In this document: piece after piece, positions 13,100 to 25,640 of the stretch
Layout of the letters: each line of letters opens with the position of its first letter
Position numbering within the stretch: the first letter of the stretch is position 1
NCBI GenBank assembly: GCA_951230915.1
Contig: OX579639.1
Location: 16,182,001-16,246,000, forward strand
DNA: 64,000 bases
From: Antitrichia curtipendula
Lineage: Eukaryota > Streptophyta > Bryopsida > Hypnales > Leucodontaceae
Direction of reading: 5' to 3'
The notes under the pieces: generated by a model
What the model was told of the DNA's origin: nothing
The model's database searches: none
Seen by the model: only the letters and a program-made list of their open reading frames with translations
Translations under genes and position numbers: made by a program

Positions 13100-13680
13100 G
13101 ACTCGTCAACGCCAATTCCGCGTTCTCCTCTACACGCCAGAAACGAAACCACACACGTGACAACAAAACTCCTTGGCGAAATCTCAAGAAATGGTCAAGA
13201 AATCTCCAGAAACTTCTGGTCACGTCACGTCACGTCACCATCTGGAACCCAAGATCTTAAAGCTCCGAGCTAGTACTTCAACGTCCCCAATTCCGCCACT
13301 CCGAATCACCCCCAAATACAACCACCGAAATACTTCAACAAAGAAGGCAACTCCCTAGTACGTTCCAGGACTCGCAAACACCAACCCCCACGAACCCAAC
13401 CTCAAAACCCCCAAAGTCAAATAGTACACTCCATTCCGTCCAGTGAATGCGAGATGAATGTAAGAATTAAGCAAATGGGATGAGATAACGGGCGAAATGA
13501 CGCGAGCCGGGTAACAGCGGAGCGCCGTGAAGGGCAGCTTGGCAAGCTTTTGTCCGGCCGGGCAGCGACGTAGGCGGAATGAGGCGGGGCCAAGGCCGCG
13601 TGAATTGCTCGATGGGGGGTCCTACACGTCTCGCACATTCCAAGGTGCAAGACGCTCTACCACCAACATAAAATAAAATA
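13100..13680. promoter_or_regulatory. GC-rich putative divergent promoter zone
   Basis: This stretch is clearly richer in G+C and CpG than its surroundings. It contains 'acgtcacgtcacgtcacc' around 13220, overlapping TGACG/ACGT-type elements of the sort bound by bZIP factors. It lies between the minus-strand ORF starting at 13093 and the spliced leader region of the plus-strand TNL gene. Function is inferred from composition and position only. Confidence 0.35.
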
Positions 13681-15200
13681 ATTGGCCGGTTCTATTGTAT
13701 TCAGTATCGCGCATCGAGGAACAGTAAGCCTAGTAGTTGCAGACAAATGGTAAGCTAGTGTAGCTGCAGAGCTGGCATTGATGAGGACCACTTGCTCTGC
13801 TCCAAAATTTCAGACATAAGCTTTGTTACGGTGCCGAAGCTTCACTCCGGCTTGTGCGAGAGAGGGTTTGGTGAAGAAGGTGGCCTCCTTATGGTGTAAC
13901 AAGTGGCCAACTCCAGTTTGTTTTGAGCAGAGCGTCTCTCGAACATCTCGGGCTATCGGTAGAGTTGGAGGCAGCTTGTGTGCCCATTCTACGCCCCTTG
14001 ACCGTTTCCATCCTAATCGGAGAAAGCCATTATTGCGTGATCAGTATGCCATTTCAAGGTAAGTTACGAGCGCTCGAGCTTGCTCCTCCTGACACAAGAG
14101 CAACAGCATGAGCAATAGCATTTGTCGTGCAGTGCCTGGAAGAATTGTGTTATGAGTTTACTTGCAATTGTTACAGGCGAGTGTTGGAGTTTTCTGTCTC
14201 TGCGTGTTGTGATTGTTTTCTGCGTTTTCCGTTCCTTAGGAGTTGGATCAGATCATGTTTCCTCTAGCGTATGAGAGCTGTGAAACACTAGGACGGAACA
14301 ATCTAGCGGTTGGAAATTGCGTCGGTGCTGGTGTGTCCAGAATGAAACCCTCGTCAGAGGAGTATAATGGTGAGAGTGCGAACAAGGAACTCCATGGCGA
14401 GAGACGGTTGGAAAGGGATTCATAGTGCAGCTTGTGGAGTATCTCTTTAGTGGAACTTAGTTGTTAGAAGGAGAAGGAGCAATGTATAATTTTTGGTGGA
14501 GTTTGCCTTTTTCTTTTCTCGCTATGGTGCTCTTGCTTGGGTGTGGTAGGTGAGCTCTCGTTCTCTATATATATTGTAGGAACTGAAGTTGTCATTCTCG
14601 TATTCCAGATTTGAGAAGTCCAGTGTTCATAATGATTGACATTGTGTGATGGGATTGATTAAGTGTTTTTCTACATATAGCATTGCTGCTCCCGGACATG
14701 GCTTTGTTTCTTATCTCAAGTTTTACAATGGATAGTACCCTACTAGCGTTTGTATGCACTGCAAATTTTGAGTTTTTCATCGGGCTCTGGCGTTCGGTCC
14801 ATAAGTATGTAGTAGAGTCTATGCCAATAGTCAGACGTGCTCTGTGTGGATCAGGTGTCTTCAATTTTATTGTACTTGCTGTGACAACCTACTTGCTCAG
14901 TAGCACATACAACCATTTAAGAACTTTGGGAATCATACACAACCTTCTTTTTTGTTGAATATGATGTAGGACTTGCGTCAGACAGGCGTTGGCACCCTCA
15001 GCAAGTGGTGGTCTAGTCTGTGGGTTGTGTCATGCGGTTTTAAGGTTTGGATTGATGTACTCGAACCACTAACCAAGGTCGAAGACTTCAAGTGCGGTTG
15101 TTTCCCAGAGCCCCTGTGAACATCGGTCTTCACCGACGATTTCCGTTGATTTGCATGCCGGATTTGCACAGTTGAGTGAAGATGCCTGTGTGTTGATATA
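13680..15200 (+). other. Probable spliced 5' leader of the TNL gene
   Basis: Good splice signals occur here without a long conserved frame. A donor lies after 14058 (tttcaag/gtaagt). An acceptor at about 14239 (ccttag/gag) and a donor at about 14369 (aatg/gtgaga) bound an exon-like block, and there is an acceptor at about 14967 (gatgtag/gac). A short frame from the ATG at 14255 (MFPLAYESCETLG...) could be a real upstream coding exon or a leader uORF. An in-frame TGA at 15177-15179 precedes the chosen TNL ATG, so this region would be untranslated leader in the model given here. Exact leader exons are not determined. Confidence 0.4.
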
Positions 15201-18200
15201 ATGAGTGCCTCGGGTTCCACGCCTTCTGTTTCTCGCGCTTCACCCAGGCTGTCAGGTTCACGCTCACCGTCGATTGCCTCAGTGCTCGCTAAGGAGACGA
15301 GGTATCGCCGGTATTCTCCATGACTCTGTCTTGAAGACACCCGCATGTCGCTCGTCCATGAACCTTCCGTGCACTTTTGACTCTCTTATCTTTGTGCTTC
15401 TCTCCGCAGGGATGGTGCAAGAGGGTTGGCTGGAATATTGGCTTCTATCCCAGCCAGTGAGTCAGAGGGTCCGCTTAGGAGGCGACTGCGTTCTGCTCAA
15501 CCCGGTACTGCGGAATGAATTAGGTGTTCCAAGTCTTTTGGATGCTTGGATGTTTTGTTAGCTTGATGCCATTCTAGAGTTGATGATTAGCAGAATTGTC
15601 CAACTCTTCGCATCGTTTTGGATTTGAATTTCCGGAGCTGTGTCTTGGAAAGCATCCCTTTTGGTGTTTGATTTATTGTCCCTGATGGAGTGTGTTGTTT
15701 GTTGATTGAGTCTCCTGATGCCGTGGTCAACCATTTTGCAGAGGATGGCGGGGGTTCGAAGCATATCAAGGATGTAGGCAACATTGTTATTCCTGATACT
15801 GCGCTACTCAACGATGCTGGTCAAATCCAACTTGCAAGTGCAGTGCGTTTCACATCCTTTGACCTGCCTATTATGGAGCTCATTTAATGATCGGAAATGA
15901 ACTCCGTGATCTTTTGTTTCCAACTAAGTCACTTGGAATTTCAATTGATTTGGGAAACTGCCTTTGATTTGTCGTTGATGCTTCTGAAATTATGGAAGAG
16001 AACATAGTCTTAGCATTTTTAATGGGTGTGAATCTAGATGGACATGAAAATGATTTTCTCAATCTTGCACCCTTGGGTAAGGAATCCTTGAATTATAAGT
16101 GAAGTACCTTCGAGGTTATTTCGAGGTTGACTGTAGTTTGAGAGCAGATTTCAACCTTGTTATCATACCAAAGAAAAGGTCATGACAGTATCTATTTTTT
16201 GACCAATGAACAGGAACCAGAGTCCCTCTTATTCTCATTCCAGCCCTCGGGAGCAGCAAGTGACGGGGTGCTTGGTCCTTCCGGAAGCACACATGGTGTG
16301 CAGCCCATGAGGTATACTATTATTTCAAACCTTCAGGGAAAATTGTCAATTTTCATTACTGAATCCTTTTCCTCATAGATTGTAGTCTGTTTTTTGTAGT
16401 GCGTCATGATGTTAGGAAGCTGTTCCGTGGAGTTCAAGGTATGAAATTTTGAAGAAGGGAGGTGGGTTGAGATGTATTATTCATATTGAAATAGTGACAC
16501 ATTGATGAATCATAGTATGTTGAAAAACCCAGAACCGTCAAATTAAGCAATTTAGCATAGGCTTGGGGCACCTTTTTCAATCGAAAAAAATTCATTTTAG
16601 TATGACCAACTGAAATTCTTTGAATTAAAAAATTTAGAAAAAGAAAAAATAATAATAAAGCATAAAATATAAAATATAAATTTGGATAAGACATTTAATT
16701 ACGATGGATTTTTAAAGTGGAAGTTCCTAAGATCATTGAAATTGTCACATAGGTTGGTCTTAAAATCAAAATCTAGAAAATAAGGAGTCAACTAATCACA
16801 ACTAAGTATACAAGCGGTTTTATTATACTTTGGGACATTTCAAAATAAGTTTACTCGTCATAACTCATAAGTGGGTCCATGGATGGTTTTGGGTGCTTTC
16901 ACCTTAGTTGAAATATTGGGTAAGGTTAATAGAGTGTTGATTGTGTCTTCAGTTTCATTCAAATCTTACATGATGAGACCTATTGTGACCATTGGGCTTG
17001 GGTATTTGTTTAGAATTGGAATCTTTAGATTTACATTATTGTTCTAAGCTTTGCGGTATTTGGTCCAATTATGTCCTATTTTGTAGCTCATTTAAGTTGG
17101 ATGGAGCCAAACACAAGGTATTTCTTAGTCACTCGGGAGCTCAAAAAGATTTTGTGGAGCAATTGTGTGTGGATCTTGAACGCATGGGATACTTCTTCCC
17201 ATTCTTTGATCAGAGGCACCACAGTTTGCCCAAAGGCCAGGACTTTACACCTCTTATCATCGAAGCAGCTCGATTGTGTCATGTTGCAGTGATTGTATTG
17301 TCGGAAGAGTTTTTGTGTTCCAAGTGGCCAATGATAGAGCTAGCTGAGTTTTATGCTGCTCAACAAGGTTCTAGAGGTGTCGGTGGCAAGTTGAAGCTGC
17401 TCCCATTGTTCTTTAAGGTATCAATTGAAGAGGTGAAGGATGAAGGTCGTTGGATGCCTAAATGGAAAGAATATGCAGCATGCGATAATCGGATTGACTT
17501 GTCTAAATGGAGTGCGGCTGTGAAAGCCTTATGCCAGTCAAATGGGTTGGTATTTGGAAAGGTTGCATTGAAGGAGGTGGCTTATAGGAAGTGTGTTGTT
17601 GAGAGCATTTTCAAGTTGTCTTCTCCAGACTTATTGTTTGGAAGCTTTGAAAGCATGGTTGGTTCAGGCCGAATGTGTGAGGTACTTGGTTTTGGTAACT
17701 TTTGTTGAATTTTTGAGCATGCATTCTTTCAAATTGTGTGCAATAATTGGTGGATCTATACGTTTTTTTTGGACTTGTATTTCTTCGTTTACCTTTGGAG
17801 ATGACATGTTTGTATAAAACTTATAACATGAATTTTGGTGTCATTTACATTGAATGTAGTCTTTTGATGTGGCTATGTATTTATGACTAGGCATGCTAGA
17901 TTTATAAGTTTTTTTTGTATATATTAATAATTTCTATTTGTTTGCAATATTCTTGAAGTTGAACGTAATGTCTTTGAGTTACTTTTATTAGTACATTCAA
18001 GGGCTTTGAAGATCATTTACATTTTAGTTGTTTTGTCAATTCACCTAAAGAATTGAAAGTTGTATTTTTTGACAATTTCAATTGATGCATAGGCCATGTC
18101 AAGACAATTTGTAGAAGACACCACCATTGGAGCAAGAGTGTTGGGAATATATGGTATGGCTGGGCTTGGCAAAACCATGTTGGCAAAAGCTATGCATGAT

Positions 18201-21200
18201 TACTTCTATGAAGAGTTTTTGGGTAAAGTATGCTATATTGACATGCGAAATGGGTCGAGAGCTTGGCGTCAAAAGTGGATGCTCAAGATGCTTTGTGGCT
18301 TTGAGAAGGATGTGGTGGATTGCATTGGTGCTGATGTTGAGAAGGTATAGTATTGCTTCTAGTTTCAAATTTGATGAATTGCAATGCTTGAAAGTGAAGT
18401 GAACTTTTGAATTTGAATTTTAAATCACTTTCTTACAATTTAGTATGAAATGACAACTAATTATGAATTTAACTTCAAATGAATGTGAAACATGTATTGT
18501 TTTAATGTAATGCTAGTTGTGATTTCTTGTAATGTGGGGTGTGAGTGTGAGCTATTACATGTACTCCCTCCGTCCCGAAATGATCTTCCTATTGGCTTTA
18601 ATTTTTGGTCCAAGATGATCTTTTTGTTGCACTTTGTGACGTTGATAATTGGTTAGATTTGGTTTTCAATTGCTATTTGGGGCCAATACAACAATTCTAA
18701 GTAGTAGTTCCCCCTCCATCTATGCAATCATTAGTCAAAAGACAAATGAAATGACTAAAATGATCAAATCAACATTGTTCATTATTTTTTGCATCTCTTT
18801 GAATATTGCCAATTGAAGGGGATGCAACTCATGGAGGCAAAATAAAGAGCCACATGTGGTTTTAGACATATACTAAATGCCTACAAAATGAAGACCTCAC
18901 GCTCAACAATTAATTGACTAGTGGTGCTCTTTGAAAATGCCTCCAAAATATTACTTTTCAATATTCCAAAATTAAATTTTGTAAAGGAATCTAAAACTTT
19001 TCAATATTCTAAATTGCTAGGAGTGCACCAAACTCTACTTATAACATGAAATTCGTTTTTAAAATGTTATTTATAGCCTTAATCTAGATCATTTTGGGAC
19101 AGAGGTAATATTTGTCAAGTGACAGTTTCATGGAGAGTTTAATGGAACATATGGTGACTCTCAAAAGACAGTATTTGGCCACCATATAAATTGCTCTCAA
19201 AAATTGAGAAATTGGAAGTATAAAGTGAAATTTGGACATGTTGTACAAAGGGGACTTTAGTCTCATGTACAATTTAACTTAAAATGGACTATAGTTAGGT
19301 CTATTATTATTTGAATGAAATTTCTATATAAAAATGAATTTTCTGTGAAAAGTCAAAATGTCTCATTTCTTTTTCACATGTTACAAATTCATGAATTTTG
19401 GATTTTATTGATTGAAATTTGATCTCAATTTCTTTTCACTCCATAAATTGAGAAAAAAAATTAAATTCAAAGTAACACCAAATAACTATATATATCAAAA
19501 CATATTCCATCAAATGTTGTGGTCTTTGGTATATTGGAACCTCTATTTACTTGCCAACATAGAAATATAAAATCTTGACTAATTTAATAATATTAACTTT
19601 GCATAATAGTAAAAAAGGGTAGTTCAAGGAGTTTCCACCTTAGTATCCATCTATAGAGAAATTTTCAAATCCTTTAAAAATGTTTTGTACTTGATATGAA
19701 TGTCTTTTATTTTTCTTTACAAAAACTTACTATAGATTCAAATTTAAAAAAATACATCTTGGAATCTGAAATTATCTAGAAGACATGTACATACACCTCT
19801 AAAAAATAAATTCATAAGGTTTCAATCATATAGGAGCATATATGTAGAGGTACTTTGAAGTTTGAAAAAATGGTCATATGTTTGTCCTTCCATGGTCAAC
19901 AAACATCTCTCTTATATTGATGTGAATATGTTAGGGATTGATGCAAATGAAATCATTCATGAAGCGAGAGCGCGTTTTCTTGGCAATTGACAATATCACC
20001 TATGATGCTCCTTTGTTGCATGAAGTCCAAGACTATTTGACAATGGGATTCCACTCAAAAAGTAGAATCATGATCACTTCAAGTAGCAAAGCAATTCTTG
20101 AAGATTTGTTACCCGACATAAAATTGTTCACACCAATGCCAACATTGATGGTTGAAGAAGCTGGAGCCCTTTTTTTGAGACGTGCTGCTCCTATGAAGTC
20201 TATTTCAGAATTGACAAACGAGGAACACAACATTCTTGGAATTTGCATAAAGAAATGTTGGTTTCCTTCTCCAAAGGGTGGATCGTATCACCCTGTAGCA
20301 TTGACAGCATTGGCGGATTTCTTTTCTCGATTGGGTAGAGCAAAGGAAAATCAACTTTTGGTTTGGAAGGATCATCTTGAAAAGGAAATGGACTTGGTGA
20401 AGGATGTTTTGAAGTCGTCCAAAGATCTCTTTGGTATTTTGGGTTTACAATTTAGTACTTTTGACTTTAGTGAAAAGTTGTTATTTTTGGACCTTGCACT
20501 TTATTCAAGACATCCAGGAATTAAGTGGCTTTATATTGGTGGTGGTCATGTTCGATGGCTTTGTCGACTTCATGATGAGTCTTTGACAATTATTGGAAGA
20601 AAAGTGCGTATCCATCATCCTATTTGGGTTTTATTGAGGCTTTACATTGTCAATTTGTGGGAGTTTTAGGAGAATGTCATTTTGATTTTGCTTTCTTATG
20701 AATTATTGGATTACATAGGTACATTTTGTGCACTTGCTAAGGCCTTTATGTTGTGTTTGGTGTACATGACAAGTTCTAGAATGGAGACTTTTTGATACAA
20801 TGTTTAATATAAGAATTTTCATTTTATCACTTGACGCAGGTGTTGGATTTAAAAAAGTCGGGCATGATTTATTTCAACCCTTATGAGAGAATGGATTATG
20901 ATTTCGACCCTTTATTAGGAATGGATTACGAAGTGGCAATTTCCATCAAAGTGCCTCATTTGTATAAGGAGTTTGCTAAGTGGTATGCAACAAACCATAA
21001 GATGAATGGATTGAAGAATGCTTGGGGGGTGTTTCAACCTAGAGAAATGAATTTGAGAGGGGATTCTTCAACACCTATTAAATGTTTGTCAAATCTTATC
21101 AGGCTCCGCATTTCCCCTATGACCCCTACCAATGCGCGGCTTGTTGCAAGCAAGAGAATGCAAGAGTTGAGCAATCTTGTGGTACTGCAACTTTTTATCT

Positions 21201-21832
21201 GTGATAATTTGACAATGTTGAATTTGGAGGGGCTTAATTGCCTTCGTCATTTAGAACTCTCTAGCCTTTCAAAATTGGTGACAATTACATTATCCGGGAA
21301 TTCAAGCAAGGACGAGTATGCAGGCATCTATGATTCTTTACAACATGTGCATCTGTCTAATCTACTTTCATTAGTTCACATGCCCGACTTGAGACCATGC
21401 ACCTCCTTGCATTCAATTGCTTTAAAGGATTGCTATGAAGTTCAAAATTTGGAAGGAGCCGATTGTCCTTGTCTGAAGGAATTGTTTCTCAGTGTTGTGT
21501 ATCCAGACCATTTTGCGAGGTTATTAGATTTCGATTGTTTACAATCTTTGGAGGAACTTTGTATTGATGCTGCTAGTGAAGTTGATTATTTTCAAGCTCA
21601 ATGGAATCAAAAGGTGGATGAAAGTCATGTAGGTGTAGAAGCTACCTTGGAAGGTGAAGGGCCTTGTGCTAAGCTTCTTGAGGAGCTCCATCTACTTTTC
21701 TACAGATCAAATAACATGGTCTGTAGTTTCTTTGGGAGATGTAGACCAGGTGGCTCCACAGAATTTGATGATTTGATGGAGATGTTTGATGTTGATGACT
21801 TAATGGAGATGTTTGATTTGTATAATCAATGA
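15201..21832 (+). CDS. TIR-NB-LRR (TNL) immune receptor, eight exons
   Basis: An intracellular immune receptor. TIR domains of this class act as NADases after activation, and the NB-ARC is the nucleotide switch. Exons joined by GT-AG signals with matching phase: 15201-15301, 15410-15504, 15742-15842, 16244-16311, 17087-17681, 18093-18344, 19935-about 20603 and 20840-21832. Exons 1-4 give a Ser/Gly-rich N-terminal extension of about 122 residues. Exon 5 is the TIR domain (KVFLSHSGAQKDF, then SLPKGQDF and LCSKW). Exon 6 carries the P-loop GIYGMAGLGKT. Exon 7 carries kinase-2 (RVFLAIDNI), RNBS-B (SRIMITSS), a weak GLPL counterpart (HPVALTAL) and RNBS-D (LFLDLALYS). Exon 8 encodes irregular leucine-rich repeats and an acidic tail with DDLMEMFD twice. 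The end of exon 7 is uncertain: read on, it stops at 20667, and the MHD counterpart is degenerate (VRIHHPIW). A donor after 20603 (gaaaa/gtgcgt) restores frame to exon 8. Total length is about 950-970 aa if spliced this way. Confidence 0.88.
18564..19105. mobile_element. Stowaway-like MITE in a TNL intron
   Basis: It starts CTCCCTCCGTCCCGAAATGA and ends with an inverted counterpart (gatcattttgggacagagg). It is flanked by TA at 18562-18563 and 19106-19107. At about 542 bp it is long for Stowaway, so it may hold an internal insertion or be a related TA-target element. It lies entirely inside the intron between exons 6 and 7 of the TNL gene. Confidence 0.8.
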
Positions 21833-22914
21833 TTAGTCTTTTAATAAAGTTAAATTCCAAACTGATTATACAATGTATTATCAAATTGTAGTCACTTTGT
21901 TTTGATATAGATCATTTTTTGTTAATCAAATGTTACGTTTGATTGGATGATATTGTAAATGGCTATTTCAATTGTAAAGAGAGAATTCTAACTACAACAT
22001 AATTTCATGATTACAATTTTCATTTAACAATAAGCTTTGTAGTAATTTTCATTCTATCAAATTGTTCATCTTTGACCTGCTTTGTTATATTGTTGTACAA
22101 ATCCATGAAACACTTGGTAACAAGCAGTTGTCACTATTATTAACATTGTGTAGTTGATGTCAAACTTTAATTACAATAGATTGCGTTAAGTTTATATATA
22201 TATTCACTTTTGGCTTTAAAATGCATTTTTGTTGTGCATCTTTGAAGTAAATGACCTTTAAATTGGAGGTTCCAAGTCTTTTGGGAGTCTCTAGCTTATA
22301 ATAGAGATTCACTAAAATATTTTTAATTTTTAAATAATGAAATCATTGTCTTTGATAGTATGTATTAGATGAAATGAATGTAATTGTGGAAAATATTGTC
22401 ATGCTAAATATTTTAGGGAGCATATTTCTTTGATGTTAGAGAGCCATGCATTTATGTATTACTTTGTACATTTGAATTAACCAAAAGTTAAACCTTGAAT
22501 ATTAAAGAACTTGCTTAGGGCTTGTGTCTATTTGGATGGCTTTAGTGATATTGTAATGAATTTTGACATTTTGTACAAATATTTTAGAAAAGCCCAAGTT
22601 ATTGGTATATGCACTCAAGCTTTTCATTTATGTATTCTAGAATTACAAAGGTTATAGGATGCTTTAACTTCATTGTCAATATTGTATCTAATAATATTCA
22701 ATATTATTGCATTTATTATAGTTGATAAGAGAGATAGGTTGACAATAAATATTGGAAGCTCCCAAAAATTCTATCTCCATAAGTGAAATGAATTCAAAGC
22801 TATGACAAGCTTCGTTCTTGACCTTTAGAATAAAATGATGTGTAAGTTCTATTTGAATTCCATTCTTGATATTTTCATAAAAGAAATCAAATTATAGGAT
22901 ATGTGTTGCTTACT
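21833..22914. other. 3' flank of the TNL gene, no further gene
   Basis: AT-rich sequence presumably including the 3' UTR and polyadenylation region of the TNL gene; an aataaa-type signal (taataaag) occurs at 21842. No other gene is seen. Confidence 0.5.
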
Positions 22915-25640
22915 ATAGCACTCTCCCAATTAAAATTGTCATGTTTTGTTGTTGCATCAAAGGTGTTAGTGATTGAAGATATTTTTTATAATGTCCATCT
23001 TTCTACTATACTGTTTTGTCTTAATTGTGAAGGGTAGAAATTAGTATCACCTAGAAAATTATTGTCACTACAGAAAATATATTATGAAGATCAATACAAT
23101 ACATGAATATTTCAATCTACACTAGCTCATAATAGAGTCATTTTGGTAAATTAGTGTCACAATACTATTATGACAAATCAATGTAATGGTTTTGTAAAAT
23201 GCATGTGAATTTTTGGGATTATTTTTATCTTTGTGAATTCCCACGAAATCCTTATATAGTAACATATTATCAAAATCTTCAAGTTGTATGATACACACAT
23301 CATTTTCTAGATTGTTTGGAGAAAATACTACATCTTTAAAAGAGGAAAAAAATAGTCACTTTTCAAGTTTAGGAAAAAAGTTCTTACTACATGTAGGGAT
23401 TTTCAAGCCTTTAATTATAAAAGACATATTTCAAGGAATTTTATTGAAAAATTCAATAGTTAAACTTATCAAAATACCGGATGGAAAATATCTAGTTTTG
23501 CCTTGAGAAAGAACATTTTTGAGTAGTTTGGATTTGAAAGCTTCACTAATATGTGATAAGAAATTAAGAAGAAAAAATCTTTTTGGACATTAAATAATAA
23601 TTATGCAACTATTGATTAGTAATAATAACTTGGACAGAAATCAAACATTGACTGTACAACTATTACCATATTTGAGTAGCAACTTTGACATTTCTCTGCT
23701 AATTATTCATTTTTCCAGTAAATAAGTTTTGAAAGATACTTAGTAAAAAATATTTTTCCAAGATTCTCATATTTCATATAAAAAATTCAATTTGAAAAAT
23801 ATTTTTTATAAATCTTAGCATTTTTTTGTAGAAATGCTTTCAACTATAGCTTCTACTTAGGTATACAAACACAATAAAGTGAAAATAAATAAATATGTCA
23901 TTATATTATTTTTAAATTTCATACATACTAACGATTCATAATTACTTTGATTGGTGATTGCATCAACAAGAAAAACTAGGAAGAATAAAATATTATACAT
24001 AAATATAGTGAAGACAAATTCTTTTGTACATTTAAAATGAAGACAGTATTAGAGAATCTTTAAGAATGTATATATGATTTATTTCTCCCTTTGCATAATA
24101 GTTCCTTGTATATAATCCTAATAGTGAAGAATTACAATGATAGGAGATTATATTTGTATTCATGAAAACTTGTACTATGAAATTTATCTTCTAGATTATA
24201 CAAAAGGAAAATTATTCTACATGCTATAAAATTAGAATATTGATATTTGTATAGAAGTTTCTAAATAAGAACATTAATATTGGAATTTTTATTTTCTACT
24301 TTTGCATAAAAGGTTTCATTGATTGAAGACATTTCTCATGATGTCCATCTTCCCACGAAAATATTTTGTCTTAATAGTGAAGGGGTGAAATTTGCATCAC
24401 TTAGAAATTGGTGTCACCGTAAAAAAAAATTGTGGAAATCAATTCAATATAAGAATACTTCAATCTACACTAGTTCAAAATAATGTAACTTTGGTAAATT
24501 ATAATCACAGCATTACTAGGACAAATCAATGTATTGGTTTTATACAATGAACGTGAATTTTTTTTTAAATTTAAAATTTTCACCTCATATAGTATTATAT
24601 AGTATTATCATTAAAATCCTCATTCAAGTTGTGTGACATACTTTATGATTTTCTAAATAGTTTGGAGACAATACTGCACCTTGAAGAAGGACCAAAATTA
24701 CTCATTTTTTAAGTAGGAAGAATGTTCTTACAATCAATAGGAATTTTCAAGACTTTATTTATATGAGACAATCATCCTCCAAAAAAAATTATTTAAACTT
24801 CCAATGGTTGAACTTATCAAAATATGAAGAAAGTATCTAGTTTTACCTTGAGATAGAATATTTTCAAGTAGTTTGGATTTGAAAAGCTTCACTGATAGGT
24901 GATGACTAATGAGGAATTAAAAAGAAGAAATCTCTTTGGGATGAATTAATGATGTTTCTATATTAGTAATATTATTATTAATTAATAATAATACCTTAGA
25001 ATGAAACCAAATTTTGAAAATACAACTACTATAAAGTCCCGTACATATTTAAGTAGTAGCTTTGATTGCCAATTATTTGTTCAATAAATACGGTATGGAA
25101 GATTCTTCAAATAAAAATATTTTCTAATGTTCTCTTAGAGACCATAAAAAAATTTGAATTTTGAAAAATAGTTTTTCCAAAATTTTGGCATCTTTTTATA
25201 GAAATACTTTCAACCATAGTTGCTACTTGGGTTTGGAGCACATCAAAGTGAAAATAAAGAACTATATCATTATTTGTTCTTGAATTTTGTATATGCTAGC
25301 AATTCATGATTATTTTGAATCTTTGGTTAGCAATTGCATCAACAAGGGACTTTACCAAAAACAAAAGATCATAGATGGATGTAGTAAATGTAGATTCTTT
25401 TGCGCACTTATGATAAAGACAATAGTAGAAATCTCTAAGAATGTATATGTAATTTATTACTCCTTTTGAAGAATAGCTCCCTATATATGATTCTAATAGT
25501 GGGGAGGACTACATTGGTATTTATAAAAAAACTTGTACTACCAAATTTATCTCTCGACTCGTACCTGAGGAGAATCATGTTGTCTGCTGCAAAATAAAAA
25601 TATTGATGTATGTATAGAAGTTCCTAAACTATATTTCCAT
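22915..25640 (+). repeat. Tandem duplication of a ~1.35-kb unit
   Basis: 22915-24295 and 24296-25640 are diverged direct copies. Matching blocks appear in the same order: 'gattgaaga' then 'atgtccatctt'; 'ttttgtcttaat...gtgaaggg'; 'cttcaatctacactag'; 'acaaatcaatgtaatggttt'; 'tagtttggatttgaaa'; 'cttttttatagaaat.ctttcaac'; 'agaatgtatat.t.atttatt'; 'atattgat.t.tgtatagaagtt'. Neither unit has a conserved reading frame, so this looks like a segmental or repeat-derived duplication. Confidence 0.7.
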
